DNA of 64,000 nt, from assembly GCF_000208865.1 (NCBI RefSeq), contig NC_018396.1:6380514-6444513 (forward strand), read 5' to 3'. The stretch is from Neospora caninum Liverpool (Eukaryota > Apicomplexa > Conoidasida > Eucoccidiorida > Sarcocystidae). Shown here piece by piece: positions 37,201-50,027 of the stretch (positions within the stretch are counted from its first letter, which is position 1; each line of letters begins with the position of its first letter). The notes under the pieces are model-generated. The model did not search any database, had not been told where the DNA came from, and saw only the letters and a program-made list of their open reading frames with translations. The translations under genes and the position numbers were made by a program.

Positions 37201-37745
37201 GGGGGGGGCGAAACGAGCCGTCGAAAGAAATTAAATGAGTACCGTAGAAAGGGCAACATTTGATGATGTATGCCACTCCAGCGACGTTTGTACTTATGGA
37301 TGCTGTTGTCCGTTTCATATCATCCCTGATGTTGCTTGCAAGCCTCCCTAACTGGAACCTGCGTCTTTGGAAAGAAGATTTGCCATTTCTGAGGACCCCC
37401 CAGGACAAACACGAACACAGCTGTCAGCTTGGGAGCACTCAGTACCATGTGCACATTTGACAGGGTTTCCGTTTGACGCGAAATCCTGTTGTGATACTGA
37501 ATGCTAGCCATCGCTTGGGACATCGAGGCGACGCAGTCAAGAATAGGATAGCAAATGACATCTCTTTTACACACGTCCAGTGTCGCCAGCAGGATTGTGG
37601 ATGCACGGAAACGCACCTTGAATCGGGTGAAATCAGCGGTCTGCTTGAGAACCTCCATGTGAACGTCATCAAACTGCTTCCTCATGTCAGCAAGTAGTTG
37701 CTCCACTCCGGCGGCCATCGTTTGCTGGTCTGCCTGCCACGACAT
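31269..37745 (-). CDS. Coiled-coil protein of unknown function
   Basis: Fourteen phase-consistent exons (minus): 37446-37745, 37277-37351, 36992-37162, 36654-36755, 36022-36116, 35690-35744, 35327-35415, 34709-34904, 34347-34448, 34008-34097, 33387-33442, 33033-33126, 32330-32428, 31269-31646, about 633 residues. No family recognised. Successive exons encode charged amphipathic helices, for example KEHQLQAKLQDMQRRIEETS, KEQELLRQRIVKMQEKSKSY and EVQAERQLRVTLVKEMEDAI, so an extended coiled coil is likely. Later exons are helical (GLDDVMDIVQKFLNKDVEHE) and the tail is acidic and Ser-rich (SSSTEENSDEESEDPDRLGD). An in-frame TGA just upstream favours the ATG at 37745. The first three exon borders are the weakest. 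An exon at 38244-38514 would also join in phase if the acceptor inside the first exon were used. No signal peptide or membrane segment is seen. Confidence 0.6.
37193..37208 (+). repeat. G16 homopolymer run
   Basis: Sixteen consecutive G on the + strand (C on the coding strand) in an early intron of the coiled-coil gene, just downstream of the second exon. A shorter run of about ten G is at 38880-38889. Such runs are prone to slippage and sequencing error. Confidence 0.85.
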
Positions 37746-40700
37746 CGGAGCGTGCGCTCAGGCTGAAGAAAAGGTGAATTGCGGTCCTTCCCAAGTGCGA
37801 ACGTCCTCGTACCGTACAGAACGTTCACAGCTCAGCTCCTTTATCATATGAAAGGCTGCTTGTCACAACTCGAAAGACGCGTACTTTTTTGCAGGAGTAT
37901 CTCGTACTTGTTTTCTACTGGACCGCTGGCTGGGGATCGGGTTTGAAATCCATTCCCTTTGCGTGCCAGTCTGAGTAGACCTTTCCCGGCGGTTCATCGC
38001 GTGTAGCGGACTCTCTGTTGTGAGCATTTAGAACCTGCCTTGCGGGATGCCATCTTTCTCGAGAGAAGGCGAATTACTTGCCGTGTTGGGCGTCAAAATC
38101 CTGCACGTGACTGCCTTAAAAATTTACAGATGCAGCCTCCAGATCATACTGACTGTTACCTAAGCGATTTGCCGCGTCGCGCACATTTGCGAATTACCAC
38201 ATTTCACCGTTATTCCTCGTCAACTATCATGTGTGTCACGTACAGTGAAGGAGTCCATCGCGTTCGCGATGCCATTGGAGAACGCATTGTCGCAGCTCAG
38301 GGCGCTGGGAATTGGCGCCCCAGCCGCTGTTTTTGGCCGCCGGGGACTGAAAGGGTGATCCGACGACTGCAGCGAAGAAAACGACTCCTGGCGGAGGAGC
38401 TGCGGCACTGCAACTGCAGGTCTCATGGTTTCACAAGAACCTGGTTGCGCCGTTGTGAGCTGTCTCACCAACTGCAGTTGCAAAACTGCGGACGCCTGGT
38501 TCTGAATCCCCTTGGCCAAACGGTGTGTTACCAAGAAGAGAAGAAAGCTGGCTTTTACCGGGAACTCCTCTCAGCGAGATTCGGTTCATAAACTTGGAAT
38601 GCTGGGACACACGCTCTTAGGATAATTATGTAATCATTTGAGCCCTTTGGTATGGCTGGCGCCCGAACCCCACACCGGTTGACACCAAAGCTAGTTAAGT
38701 TTTTGTTGCTTTACCAGAATCGAATTTGGTTTTCATGAGTTTGGTACTCGAATAAGCGAACTACATCACCACCCACACTGCGTTTGGCTTGGATCCCAGC
38801 ATTTTAACATGTCTCCCACAAGGCAGTCGGTGTGGCGAATGGCAAACAGTTGCGATTCGGAGGCACCATGCTGAACGGACGGGGGGGGGCTTGCCCAGTG
38901 TGCTCACTTTTTCAATACAGGAATTGTACGAATGCACAGTTCAACGTTGTCATGAAATATGTGTCGCACACGTTTTTCTGTTCCCAGGTGGCGCGTACAG
39001 TTGTGAGTTTGAAACGTAGTGTTGTTGGAATTATTCCGCTTGTTTACGGCATTATAAAGGTGATGACGATAGTTGACCCTGATGTTCGAAAACGGAAATC
39101 GGAGTCTGACAGCTGCAAGCAACACGTGGTCGGAGGCAGATGGAGCTTGGGCTGCTTAAAGTACGATAATGGGGGAAATATTAACTCCAGAGGTCGTTAA
39201 CATGTCAGAACGAAACACGGTCACAGTTGAGCACCTGGTTAATGTGCCGGACCCCACAGAGGAGGTCTACCAGGGAGATAAGGAGAGTCTCGACTGCCAC
39301 CAAACGAAGCTGTCGGCCGCCACGTGACTGTCGGGTCCTTCATTCCATGCCATGAATACTTGGCTGCAAAAGCACTGCTGTGTTCACTAGGCGTCCGCGA
39401 GGACAAGGATCGACTCCCGCCGTCTCCAGCAGTCAAGCAGTTGAGTATGCTCGATGCGCGCTGACAAAAGTGTGGGGCCCTGTGGTGACTGGTCCCGTGA
39501 AGCTGAGAGGAACTTTGTACTCTCCCAAAAACACTATAATTTGCGTATATCCCCGTTCCTCCATTCTAAGACGACAGGTTTTGTGCTAGGCGGCGTCGTG
39601 AAGAACGCAAAGGGTAGGTATACAACATTCAATAACTAGCTCTCTGGCATGTTAATGATGCGAGAGATTTTGGTACACGACGAAGCCTCCTAACCCGTTG
39701 ATGACATCGGCACACTCTCACATGCATCCGCGTAGGGAGTGGAGTGGACAGTCGCTTCACAGTACTGTTTCCTTTCTCAGAAAGAACTCAGCACACCGGT
39801 TAACGGGCTCAGCTTCGCAAGAAATAGCCAGCCCCTGTCCATCTCCGTGCGTGCACCTCGACCCACAAGTGTAAGTCTCCTTCAGTAGAACAGCCTTCAA
39901 ATGTGAATCTGTGTTCCATAACTTTACATTCGTATCCCAGTAGCTGTGAGACTGAATACTTTGTTCTTGTCTTGGGGCAAATACGGTGGTCCACCTGCAA
40001 GCTCATGAACATGTTTGCTCTGTTATTTTCCGTCAAATGCCAACCTACAAGAAGGGAGTGGCTACCAATATGAGATAAGGCATAGCCGAGCCAAAAGGAG
40101 CATTTATATGTTATGCAGTGTCATCGAAGATAAACTCTGTATTTAGGGGCTATGGCTACTGTCGCTGAATGAACAACTGCCACTGTTCTGGATCGCATAC
40201 GCCTCATCCCAGGCGGTGGCACCCCAGCATCTCCCCACATGTGTCTGAAGGAATCTTCGCTTGAGCGTGTGGTGCAGCAAATTCTCTGCGAGACTCCCGG
40301 TCACGGCCGCGAAAGGAGTGTAGCCGTCAGTTCCCACCTGCTGAGATGACGTGTGTGGTCGCAGTTCTTTTGGTCAACGGGGAAGAAAAAGACAAGGCAG
40401 CGTTCCATGCATCTGTTCAACTATTATGGGTTGCGAATGGAGAAGGGGCAATGGTGGCGCTCCGCAAACGAGAAAAGGTTGCCGTGGAGTCGATCGAGCA
40501 CCACAACGGCCTGGCAAATTGCGTCAACTGACAAAAACAGCGACTGCGTGCTGACGCTGGACTGATCTTACATAAAATGAGAGGCATGCAGCCCCTAGCC
40601 ATGTCCACAAAGCTCATGACGAGCCGGTCGAGCTGAGGCTCACACATTTGTACTTCTCATACCCTCCTAGGCACGACCAGGCAGATCCTTGTTGGCAGTG

Positions 40701-41085
40701 GCGAAACACGTGACTCTCCTGCCCAGTGGCATTTGCACATGGGACCCCGTCGAAGATAATCTAATATGTAACTCCGAAGCTGATTCCTTCTACATGGAAC
40801 CATATTGTTCTGTTACAGCGCATACCGCGTCTACGAGAACGATTCATGGCTCACAAGTTGCCACCAGCCCTACACGTTCGTGGCATCCACAGAGGAAAGT
40901 GACCCAGACAAACGTCGCCGCCGTCAACTCCGTAACAAGACATAGATGCAGGTACCCCTTTGCCTGGAGTGCGGAGGAGAAACCACCTGAACCGGATGAG
41001 CAGCGTGAGAGGCGCCAGCGACATCAGGCTTCCACGACTTTCTTTCAAACAACTGCGGGGTTTGGATCGATGTCAGAAAAAAACA
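37746..41085. other. Unresolved region between the coiled-coil and transporter genes
   Basis: Expected to hold the transporter 3' untranslated region and the coiled-coil gene's promoter or 5' exons. The best coding candidate is minus 38244-38514, Gln/Ala/Ser-rich (LQLQLVRQLTTAQP), ending at a GTACGT donor. Weaker minus segments lie at 39809-40036 and 40143-40337, without a consistent splice chain. A + strand open frame at 38040-38591 overlaps the first candidate and a + frame of 191 codons at 40689-41264 runs into the transporter's last exon; I do not accept either. Confidence 0.4.
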
Positions 41086-43369
41086 TCAAATGCGGCTGGC
41101 ATGCTGGCGGCTTAGCGCCCTCAATGGGGACGTGTGGCCATCTAATGTTTTTGCAATTTGTCCCCAAAAGGCCGGAGTTGCGTCTCCGTCCACTGCCTCG
41201 TCAGCATCAGGGACACATCCGGGCAGAACTGCAGGTTTTTCCCCTATATCCGTTAGATCTTTGATCGCCTGTTGCACTCTAGCAATGTTTGTATGAATCA
41301 TCTCTACGGGATCTCCGGTTGTGTTCGCCCCTCCAGTCTGTGGCTGAGGAGCTAACTCCTTCTGCGGAGTTTCGGTAGCGGCTTCTAAAGCATCCACAGT
41401 CTTTGTTAAGGTCGCCGAGAAACACTGTCCAGATTCTTCCGCGCCAGGTCGTCCATCGAATGCCCACGCACGCGGACGCAGACAAAAGGTTGTACTTGTT
41501 ACGATAAAAGAAACAGTCACTAAGAACAGTAAAAGAACAAAGGTCAAACAAAACGAAAGCTTCGTGAACAGGCTGTGTTGTACTTTAGTATATCAAGATA
41601 GCACACGATTTATGCCAAAGATGGCAGTAGAACCGGAGTGTGTTTCAGTTTCGTACCACCAATGGGTCGAAGCGCGGGTATTGCTGCCGGTGCCAAAACA
41701 ATCCCCAGATGTGCTTGACAGTGTTCTACCTTATCGCTCGCTGATGATAAACTCACTAATAGTCCCCGAAAAGATAAATGGTGCAGTCTTGTCCCAGTGG
41801 TACAAGCAACCTGCAGAGAAACAGACAGCATGTCATTGCACACATGACTAGAGCGACGCATCCTCTACATGTACAAGGGCGTTGGTGAGGTGAAACAACT
41901 TGCGTTGTTTTTCCGAGGAAACCCGTCAACTGAAGCCCCTACCGGGCGGCACCATCTCGCTCTAGGCACACGCGAAAGCGCGGAGGGTTCTGCCTACCTA
42001 TAATGGTGGGAGATATGATTTTCACAACGTGAGCCGAGCACAGCTGGTTATCGAATTGCTGGAGCTGCATCATCAGGGGCACCATCTTGGTCCCTGCCTT
42101 CACGCCGGCCGGAATGAACATGCCAACCCCACAGCAGCAGATCAACATCAGCATGATGGAAGTAGCCCTGTCCCCCGAGAAGCCCATGGCGAAAAGCACT
42201 CCGATCTGCAGCACACAGGAATGTGGCACAGCAAAAGATCACCCAACGACCGTTGCACTATGACTGAAATATCAATTGGGTGCTAATGGAGAGCTACTAT
42301 GGGCCCAAGTCACCAAGCCCAAAGGCACCCGGAGCCGCGCGGCATCCTGCGTCTGATATCCTGCACCTGACCCTCTTCTTACCTGGGTAATGATTCCCAC
42401 AATATAGTATACAGCGTGCCCTAAAAAAACAAATGGACGTGTATTGGAGAAGACACTGCATACTCCAGGTGCCGCGGAAAAGATAAAATCTGGTGCCGAC
42501 AGCGAGGATAACCGGTGCTAGCATTGCGAGGTGCCAGACTCGTGTTCTACACGGGAGACAATTCGAGAGGGTGGATTCAAAGAGACTGGCCAGCTGCTCG
42601 ACATCACTGTTAACAATAAATACAGATCAAACTAAGCTTGACAGCCAGCAGGCGAACGCGGTTCGGAAGGCTTATCCCTGGCATCCCCCGCAGAGTGCCA
42701 ATTGTTGACAGTCCCCGCGGGACAACACACAAAATGGAAACCCTGGCAGACGGGTTCTAACAGAACCAAAACTTATGGGTAACGTTTCGAGCGGTATCCT
42801 TTTCTTGTGGACTGTGCGCGGACGTAGGCATTGTAGAAACCATGCTTTGTGTACGTAAACGCCCCTATCGGCACAGCAGTTCTAATCCAAAGATCAACCA
42901 CCTCATCATTATAAATGACAAGCCCAGACCATTGCCAAAGCGGGTGGTCAGTCTGTGGTGCCCCCCTTTCATTGCGGGAAAGGCATCTTACCGTGCGAAC
43001 TGTGCCGAAAAGTGAGCCGAGAGGATGCCGAAAGAAGAAACGAAACGACGCAGCACCCGAGAGCTACTAGAGAAGAGAGTCCAGCAGAATTCTCCAATAC
43101 GTCCATCTGGTAAAACACTGGCAAAAAGATGTCAGCAGGCACCCGGCACGTCTGTTGTCTCGGGTGTGGCTTGTAAATCTTATGTAAGCTGATGGCATGT
43201 ATGAGCTGTTGGAGATAATCGATGCCGTCAATTCTTATTACTCATCGCCTGTTCTTTATGCCATGCTCCGTAGCGGAAAACGGGCATATGAATACCGCTA
43301 GGATGGGTTATTATTACTGTCGCCACAGCAGAACCGATCCATGCACGGATATTGTTGAGGTCTACGAGC

Positions 43370-43405
<36 letters not shown>

Positions 43406-46400
43406 GCTAGAGGTATGTTCGAGTAGATGGTTATTCGATCCCAAAGGCTGTCGCCTTTTAATCGAACATAATGAACCTTACAGAAGAGAGTGTAGATTAG
43501 AGTTTCTACGTGGAAGACCGCCGCGGCAAAGAAAATGGGCCAAACACGGAGGGCTTTCGCGGACAGCAAGGAATCCGGTGCATTTCTTACAGTTGCTCTT
43601 GTTTCACCTGAAACATCCGAAGAAAGGGGGAAGCAATCCAGAAGTTTTTCAGCTAAGTGCGTCAAGGGTGTTACAGCGACGGTTCTGGGATGGCAGTGCT
43701 GCCTCATGAGAGTAGGATACAGTGCAGACCACCCGCACACTCATGGCAGGCAGCATTGAATCCGGAATGCGTTGAACCATTTGTTGTGACTCGCAACTGA
43801 CGTTCCATTGAAGGTGGCTGCAGGATGGAAACGAAAGCTAGGTCCACACGGAATCAATACGGCCCAGCATGACTTAAATCGCACTCAAATTCATGGAGGC
43901 TTTGCAGATTCAACGCGCGCTCCATTTATCCGTTCACGCAACTAAACGATGAGAGAAAAGGGCCTCCCGGCTTCATGCGCTCTATTTATCTGATGGGTGC
44001 ACAAAGGCTCAGCGGGCCAGACAACAGGGAACCCCGTGCGGTGTAGGGCCAGGAGACACGGTTCTCCTTACGGACGACTGCAACGGAATTCTTGAGCGCG
44101 TCATCCGTCAACATCTCTTTGTTGTAAGACTTGAGGGGCAGGAAATCCAATTGCGGTATGGTGACCATATGTCTCTCTATCCAGGTGTTTGCAACTCTTT
44201 CCGTCACTTCTTTGGTGGTGAAGCAAATATGAGCATTTGCAGAGAAACCGTAGTAAACCAGCTGAAGGTCCTTTCCTCCGCGAACTTCTGCTCGCTCCTT
44301 CCTTTTCTCATCATGAACTTTGAACTCCAGAGGCGCTTGCTTTAGTCCGCCGTATTTGCTAACTGTCAAGCCGGAGATCAGCGATGGTCCATTTCGTCGA
44401 AAGCAGACCGGCTGCCCAGGTTGGTTTCTTCTCCCAAGTTTACGATTCACGCAGTGTCGATCGGACAGTTCTCGTACGATAGGGCACACACCTCTGTTGG
44501 TGCGCCTAAAAACACATACCAGGGAGGGGGTACGCGCCGGTGGGCTCGTGCTTCGACTCTGAACCATTTAAACTGCTGTACGGACTATGTTTTATGAAAT
44601 CTGGTTCGAAGTACAGCCACCTGCATGTGTAAATGAAAAGCAGGCCGGACGGGGTTCGTCGAACACAGTGCTTGCCGTTACGGTTCGTGTGGCACTAAAT
44701 TCTATCGTGCCTTATCATTTTCAAGGGAGACATAAGCGAAAGTGCAAACGATATCCCCGATAGATGTAGCGACTTCGCATTCCACCATAGAAGCGACGTT
44801 TGTACGGTAGAAGATATATTTCGTAGACGCGTTTCCTCTTTACCAGCAGTGGGCCCAATCTATGCCGCCTTCCACCAGCAATCACTTACTGTCTTTTGTT
44901 GTCTTTTTTACGGTCTCCAGGTAACTCGGCAGATCCACCGGGACTGAAGAATGTTGCGAAATGATCAAAATTTACGGACCCTCGCTGCGACGATAGGTGG
45001 TTGGGGACTTCATCAGGTGCCGCCGTCGCTATTTGTCGCTTTTTTCCGGTCACGGTTACATCAGCTGCTGAAAACGAGGTTTTTAACAGCGATGGTGGAC
45101 TCCTGCGGCAGCCACCCGTACTGGAAGGCGAGGGAGCTTGATCAAGAGAGGACAGGGACACTTTGTCAGTTTCTCGGGAACGTTCCGGGAGTGGTTGGCA
45201 GTTGAGCTCGTACTGTTGCAACTGTCCTTCACTGCGCACCGGAGAAGCATCGGTATCAATGGAAGTCTTAACCTCTGGACCTACGCAAACGTCGCAGATG
45301 TACGTTGCCGCTAGAACTGAATTCTTGAATCATACATGTTTTCGCATTTTGGCTCTCTGTTCCGCAGGCTGCAAATCCAGTCACTGGGGCAACGGTGTTT
45401 GCTCCAGGTGACCGTGCTACAGTCTTCGGCTTTGAGGAGTGTTAGGGGTGATCCGTGTGGTGCAGTCTGCACCTGCTTTTCTCACCTGCGTCGGCGAGTC
45501 TGATGCCTTCAGCGGAGTCTAGTTTCGAGAGACACTTGTCTCTGTGCTCGCGCTGGTAATCATCCGCAGGTTCGACTGCTGGGGACACCGCTGACGACCG
45601 TGGTGAAGAGAAACGCTACAAGCATCCCAAGCAAGCAGGACGACGAATCCATTCACACTTTTGGCCTTCAACGTCGTAACTGGTTCCTATAACCCAAGAG
45701 TCGGAAGGATGGAACACCTGTTGACCTGGTGCATGTCGAGCAGTCGTGGTGAGATGATGCCGCCACTGGTCTAATATTCTCGGACGTGTAGCGCGCAGTC
45801 AACATAGCCTGTCCCGTAAAAGATATGGCGTGCTTCACGCCTGATCAAAACAACGTAAGCTCTTTTGCTGTAGCCATGGCGATCTGTCCTGCGGCGCTCC
45901 ACCTCTAGTGCATTTTTGCCTTCGCTGAAACTTTAAACAAACTTAGAATAACTCACATAGTTTGAGCTCTCTGATGACACTGAAACCGGCGATGAGTGAA
46001 CTGGAGTGTCGTTTGTAAAGGCTGGCGATGTTTCCGCAGCATGTCGATGCCCCCGTTCGGAACTCGCGCCGAATGAATTGGCACCAACTGCACATCCGTG
46101 GGACCTTCTGGATGATGTAGAGCTGGAGTGGTCTGGCGACCCCAACGAAACTGCCGGAAAAGAAAGGAGAGCAACAGAATCCTCTCTGTCTGGGCATCAT
46201 CTGCATCATCGCTGTCAGACGCTCTGTGGATCCCCACACAGGGGTGGCCAGTATGAGTACGGGGAAACTGCGCAGAACTTCTTTTAAGGAACATCTGAGG
46301 TACAATACGAATGTCGAAAATTTTTTTAACTGGACGCCGTCGCAACGCTCAGCTGCGTGGCAAACATGCCGCTGAGATTATGGGACACGATCGCCTCTCT

Positions 46401-48457
46401 GGGTTGGTGGCGAACCATTCGACAGCGTCTCGGAGAGTACCTTGGTCGGAACTGTCGGAACTGTCGGCTGCCTGGCTGTGGATGTCAGTACTAGAGAACT
46501 CCCCGCTGCCGTCGAGGCTATCCTCTTCCTCATCGCTGCCAGTATCGTCGTAGTCTTCCTCGCTGTCGCGGTCGAAGATCGTCTTTTCTATGGTGGGTCT
46601 GTCTCCGGAACCTGCCGCCTCTGGCTGGAATCTTCCCGTGGGATGCCGCACAATTTTCTTGCCGTCTTCAGCAACTCTCAGAATCGGCATTCCTGCCTTC
46701 AGCGAAACCCGCCTCCTTTCTTGTTCATTGGTCTTCTCTATTTCTTCTTCTGTAGCAGCCTTGTCTGCCCAGTTCTTACTGAGAGTCAGCGCGTCCATCA
46801 GGTCTTCGTAAGTGTACCCTCGAACTGCCACACAGCCTGTAAGTAGCAAACACTAGAAATATCAGAAACTCCGTCATGTGATTATTCTTCATCTTTGTTG
46901 TGTCCTCGGCGATATCTGATACTTCTGGAGCTCTCAGCGACAGACCGTGTGTATCAATATGCATTTGCGCCAATCAGATTGACAGGCATATTTTTGTTAT
47001 ATTTTGTGTTGTACCCGGGTGCTTAATCAATTCAATGTTTCTGGGTGTTCACGTCTCATTCTTGGTAACCCACGGAAACAGGCAAGGCAGCTTCAATTGC
47101 CACCCGGTAAAACCGGAGAAATATCTTACTGCGGGTTTCGTCGTGGGCTGCCATTAGAAGGGTGTATCTCTGCGTTGGCTCAAAAACGGGCAGTACAAGC
47201 GACTCCCTAGAGAAGGGTACTTCTACTTACTTGAAGGAACTGGCGCGCTGAACTGAGCGATGAAGCTGAGGATCATGATGAGCCCATGAATCCCCAAGAC
47301 GGCTCGAACTCCGTGTTCTGACGGACAAACCACCGTTCCTGTTCTTGTCATGTTGTATGCCCACAACTCGTAGCTGGTGAAAACAGTAGCACAGACGCCA
47401 GCACCGAGGAGCGGTCCGACAGAATACGCATTCTGGAAGTTGGCGAAATCTTTGAGTTGCTCAATGGGGTCTCGAGAAGTGAGTAAGGTCCAGTTCAGCA
47501 AGGTCTCGGCCGCGCAGGACACTAGGCCAGTTAAGACATGAGTCAAGTAGAAGGACGGCAAATCGGTGCCGACAGCAGCGGCAAGAATAAGAAGGAACGA
47601 AGCGTGCAGAAAGAGCATAAGCCGTGTTGCAGTTGTAAAGCTTGTCTTGAGCATAATCACGGGAAGTACCGCCGCCCCAAGAAGTTGCACAAGAGCGTGG
47701 AGGCTTGCTGCCAATCCTGAAAGCACCGGACACATCAAGGTAAGTCCAGCGCATGACGTCGCCTAAGTTCATATAAACGAAGTCACTAGTCTCATCCGGA
47801 GACTGCATCATGTATCCTGTGACTGTCAGGCTCAATTTGTGCTCAGAATGGTTTTGGAACCTTTCTTCCTTGACATTGCTGCCATTATTAGTTGTTTGTG
47901 TCTCCAAGACTACCTTACGTGACACATTGGCTAGCATTGGAGTGGTACTATCTCAGTGCAAAAGTAAAGGCGGTAAGCCCAAATCGACTACTGCATGTGA
48001 GTGAACCTCTAGGCCAGGTGAAGAACTCCGCAAGTTTTACATGCAAGAAGATCTGAACAGGTTTGCTGAAGGTTCACCATACGCATTCGCCTGCGGACTG
48101 GCAACGCGTAAAATATTCAGATGTACTCCTATTGGATAACGGTGCCCATACTGGCAGGCATTATTCATGATTATACTGTGATCATTCTTAGTGTTTTTTG
48201 TCGGTGGCATCTGAGCAGAGCCAGGCATTTAGTCATTCGTTTCTGCGAAACCGCCGAGTACAATAACAAGAAAACTGACCTAGATGGACTGCGGCTCCAT
48301 CGTTAATTTCTTTCACCCAGACTCCCCGCAGAATTGCGAGACCTGCCACAGCTGAGACTTCAGCAGTCGCGGCGGCAACAAGGGCCCATGCCCTCATCTC
48401 GGTGGTGAAAAGGCTCTTGCTTACACCAAAGTGGTTATACAACACAGTTGGCCACAT
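41086..48457 (-). CDS. Multi-pass membrane protein, putative major-facilitator-type transporter
   Basis: Twelve phase-consistent exons (minus): 48317-48457, 47231-47762, 46389-46836, 45957-46294, 44890-45280, 44072-44505, 43482-43607, 42992-43066, 42383-42420, 41998-42205, 41757-41810, 41086-41519, about 1072 residues. Exons 1-2 encode about six hydrophobic helices, for example WALVAAATAEVSAVAGLAIL, LHALVQLLGAAVLPVI, LMLFLHASFLLILAAAVG and LGIHGLIMILSFIAQF. Exons 4 and 7-12 supply about six more, for example VWPIFFAAAVFHVETLIYTL and SIMLMLICCCGVGMFIPAG. Six plus six helices around a large hydrophilic loop is the usual MFS layout. The central loop is acidic (SEEDYDDTGSDEEEDSLDG), and a second hydrophilic block fills exons 5-6. 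No signature motif fixes the substrate, and another 11-12 helix family (such as ENT) cannot be excluded. An in-frame TAA just upstream supports the ATG at 48457. The exon 3 donor (GTGTCC) and exon 1 donor are weak. Confidence 0.65.
43374..43403. repeat. (AT)n microsatellite in a transporter intron
   Basis: About 14 AT units in the intron between exons 43482-43607 and 42992-43066. Confidence 0.9.
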
Positions 48458-48870
48458 AGACAGTTACCAATGCCCCCGTCCTGAAACCCCATCGAGATTG
48501 ATACCACTCGTGGCGAATTCGGTGAGCCGACATCGCCGGTTTTGTACAGCAAAGAATCGACCAATAACGTTTTTCTCCCAAAAACCGGCGAGGCTTCGTT
48601 GGCACACATGACACAAAGCTGTTGCGTGTGTGACCTTTGCTACTCTGCATGTCGGCACAAAGTATTCGCAAAGAGGTACAAAACAGTTCACGAGAGCCAC
48701 CCAACAAGTGGGGTTGTTTTTTCGCATCGCTAGTCCTACATTTGTGGAGATCATGATTGTCATGTCATCGAGCATGTCAACCCGCGCCGCATTCCGGCAT
48801 ATGGAGAAGAGCGGGCAAGCGAGAACGTGTGAGCAGCTTCTAGACCGAATGTCACTGACCTACTCTCTTT

Positions 48871-50027
48871 TTATCTCTTAGTGCAAAGGATGATCCCGTT
48901 ACAATCGAGTATTCCAGGAACACGTGAATGATAAAGTGTGCTACAGGTCTGAGAGGACAGTTCTTGACCGGCACGTTGACTCATTAGAAGAGTCTGTGTG
49001 AGAACTGGAAGTGAACCGTATTCTCTTTCCGTGTTATGGTCGAGTGTCCTCTGTTCCTGATAGAAAAAGCCAACATGCTGCACGGCTACTTTTTCCCGCC
49101 AACACTGGTGTGGGAGCTAATGCCAAACTCTAGTGGTGGAATCCTTGGCAGCCCGCGTCACAGGCAAACCAGTGACGTTTCTCAGGGCCACTGAAACCCC
49201 CACAAGCGGAAGTTCTCCTCCACGTCTCAGGACCTGCTCCATTGTTTTACATCCATTCCACCGCTCCATTGCTTCTTTGACAAAGAAAACTGTCCTCGAT
49301 TCCGAATGTCGAGACTGGTACCAATAGAGAGAAGCAATATGGAATGCTCGGTAGCGGATTTCTTCTTTGGTCGCCCCGATATAGAATTTGAGACGTCAAC
49401 AACGCCGGCGCATCTTGGTTTATTGTGGGAGTTGTTGCCAGGACAATGTTCCACGGTTTGGGCTGTGGCGTGGTCGATTCATCACCGCCGAAGAGTCGTG
49501 CACGGCCCCGAAAGCAGTTTTTAAGTCTCTATCGCATGTGGTTGGGTCTCACAGAGTGCGCGACCTTCCGCACTGAACGGTACAGTTTGTTATCAATCTA
49601 CTCAGGATTGAATCCCGCGCAACGGGCTACAGATCGTGTATTCGTGCTACGGAAACAAAAGCCCTGTCACTGTCTACGCTCAGTCGCCGCCCAACGTCGT
49701 GCACACGCTGGGAATGGGCGGGCCCACAACTTCCGAAGCAAAACTGAGCATTTCTCTGGTTGAGCAAGGTGCAAGACGTTTTTCTGTTTCTACTGGCAAC
49801 GTGCGTCTAAGCGCTCCGGAAGTCATTCAGCGGTCGAATTAAAAGTCTTTATTCGAGAAACGGCAATCCAGCCCCTCTCTACTTGCTTCGCCCACATTTT
49901 ATAACGGACGTCGAGGCCCCCTCGTTGCTTCAGAGAATGACTGATACGGGTGTGCAGCTCCTCGATGAGGATGGATGGCTCGGCGTGGGCGTTAATTGAG
50001 GGATTTGTACACGGAGGGTGCACGACC
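48871..50027 (-). CDS. Incompletely resolved gene of unknown function (3' part)
   Basis: Three segments look coding but I could not join all of them. The segment 49883-50027 (acceptor AACAG, donor after AAGCAA) encodes ILIEELHTRISHSLKQRGG and DVRYKMWAKQ. A segment ending at 49234 encodes YRAFHIASLYWYQSRHSESR and FFVKEAMERWNGCKTMEQ, but its 5' splice border is not clear. The segment 48871-49077 would be the last exon, joining the previous one in phase 0, with HVGFFYQEQRTLDHNTEREY and a stop at 48871. No family is recognised. It could instead be a long N-terminal extension of the transporter, but the in-frame stop before the transporter ATG argues against that. Confidence 0.3.

Noticed and set aside
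38040..38591. + strand open frame of 183 codons starting at TTG
   Set aside because: No ATG start and no splice context, and it overlaps a more plausible minus-strand exon ending at a GTACGT donor.
40689..41264. + strand open frame of 191 codons
   Set aside because: It overlaps the last exon of the minus-strand transporter, which is supported by phase-consistent splicing and a terminal hydrophobic helix. The + frame has no family resemblance.
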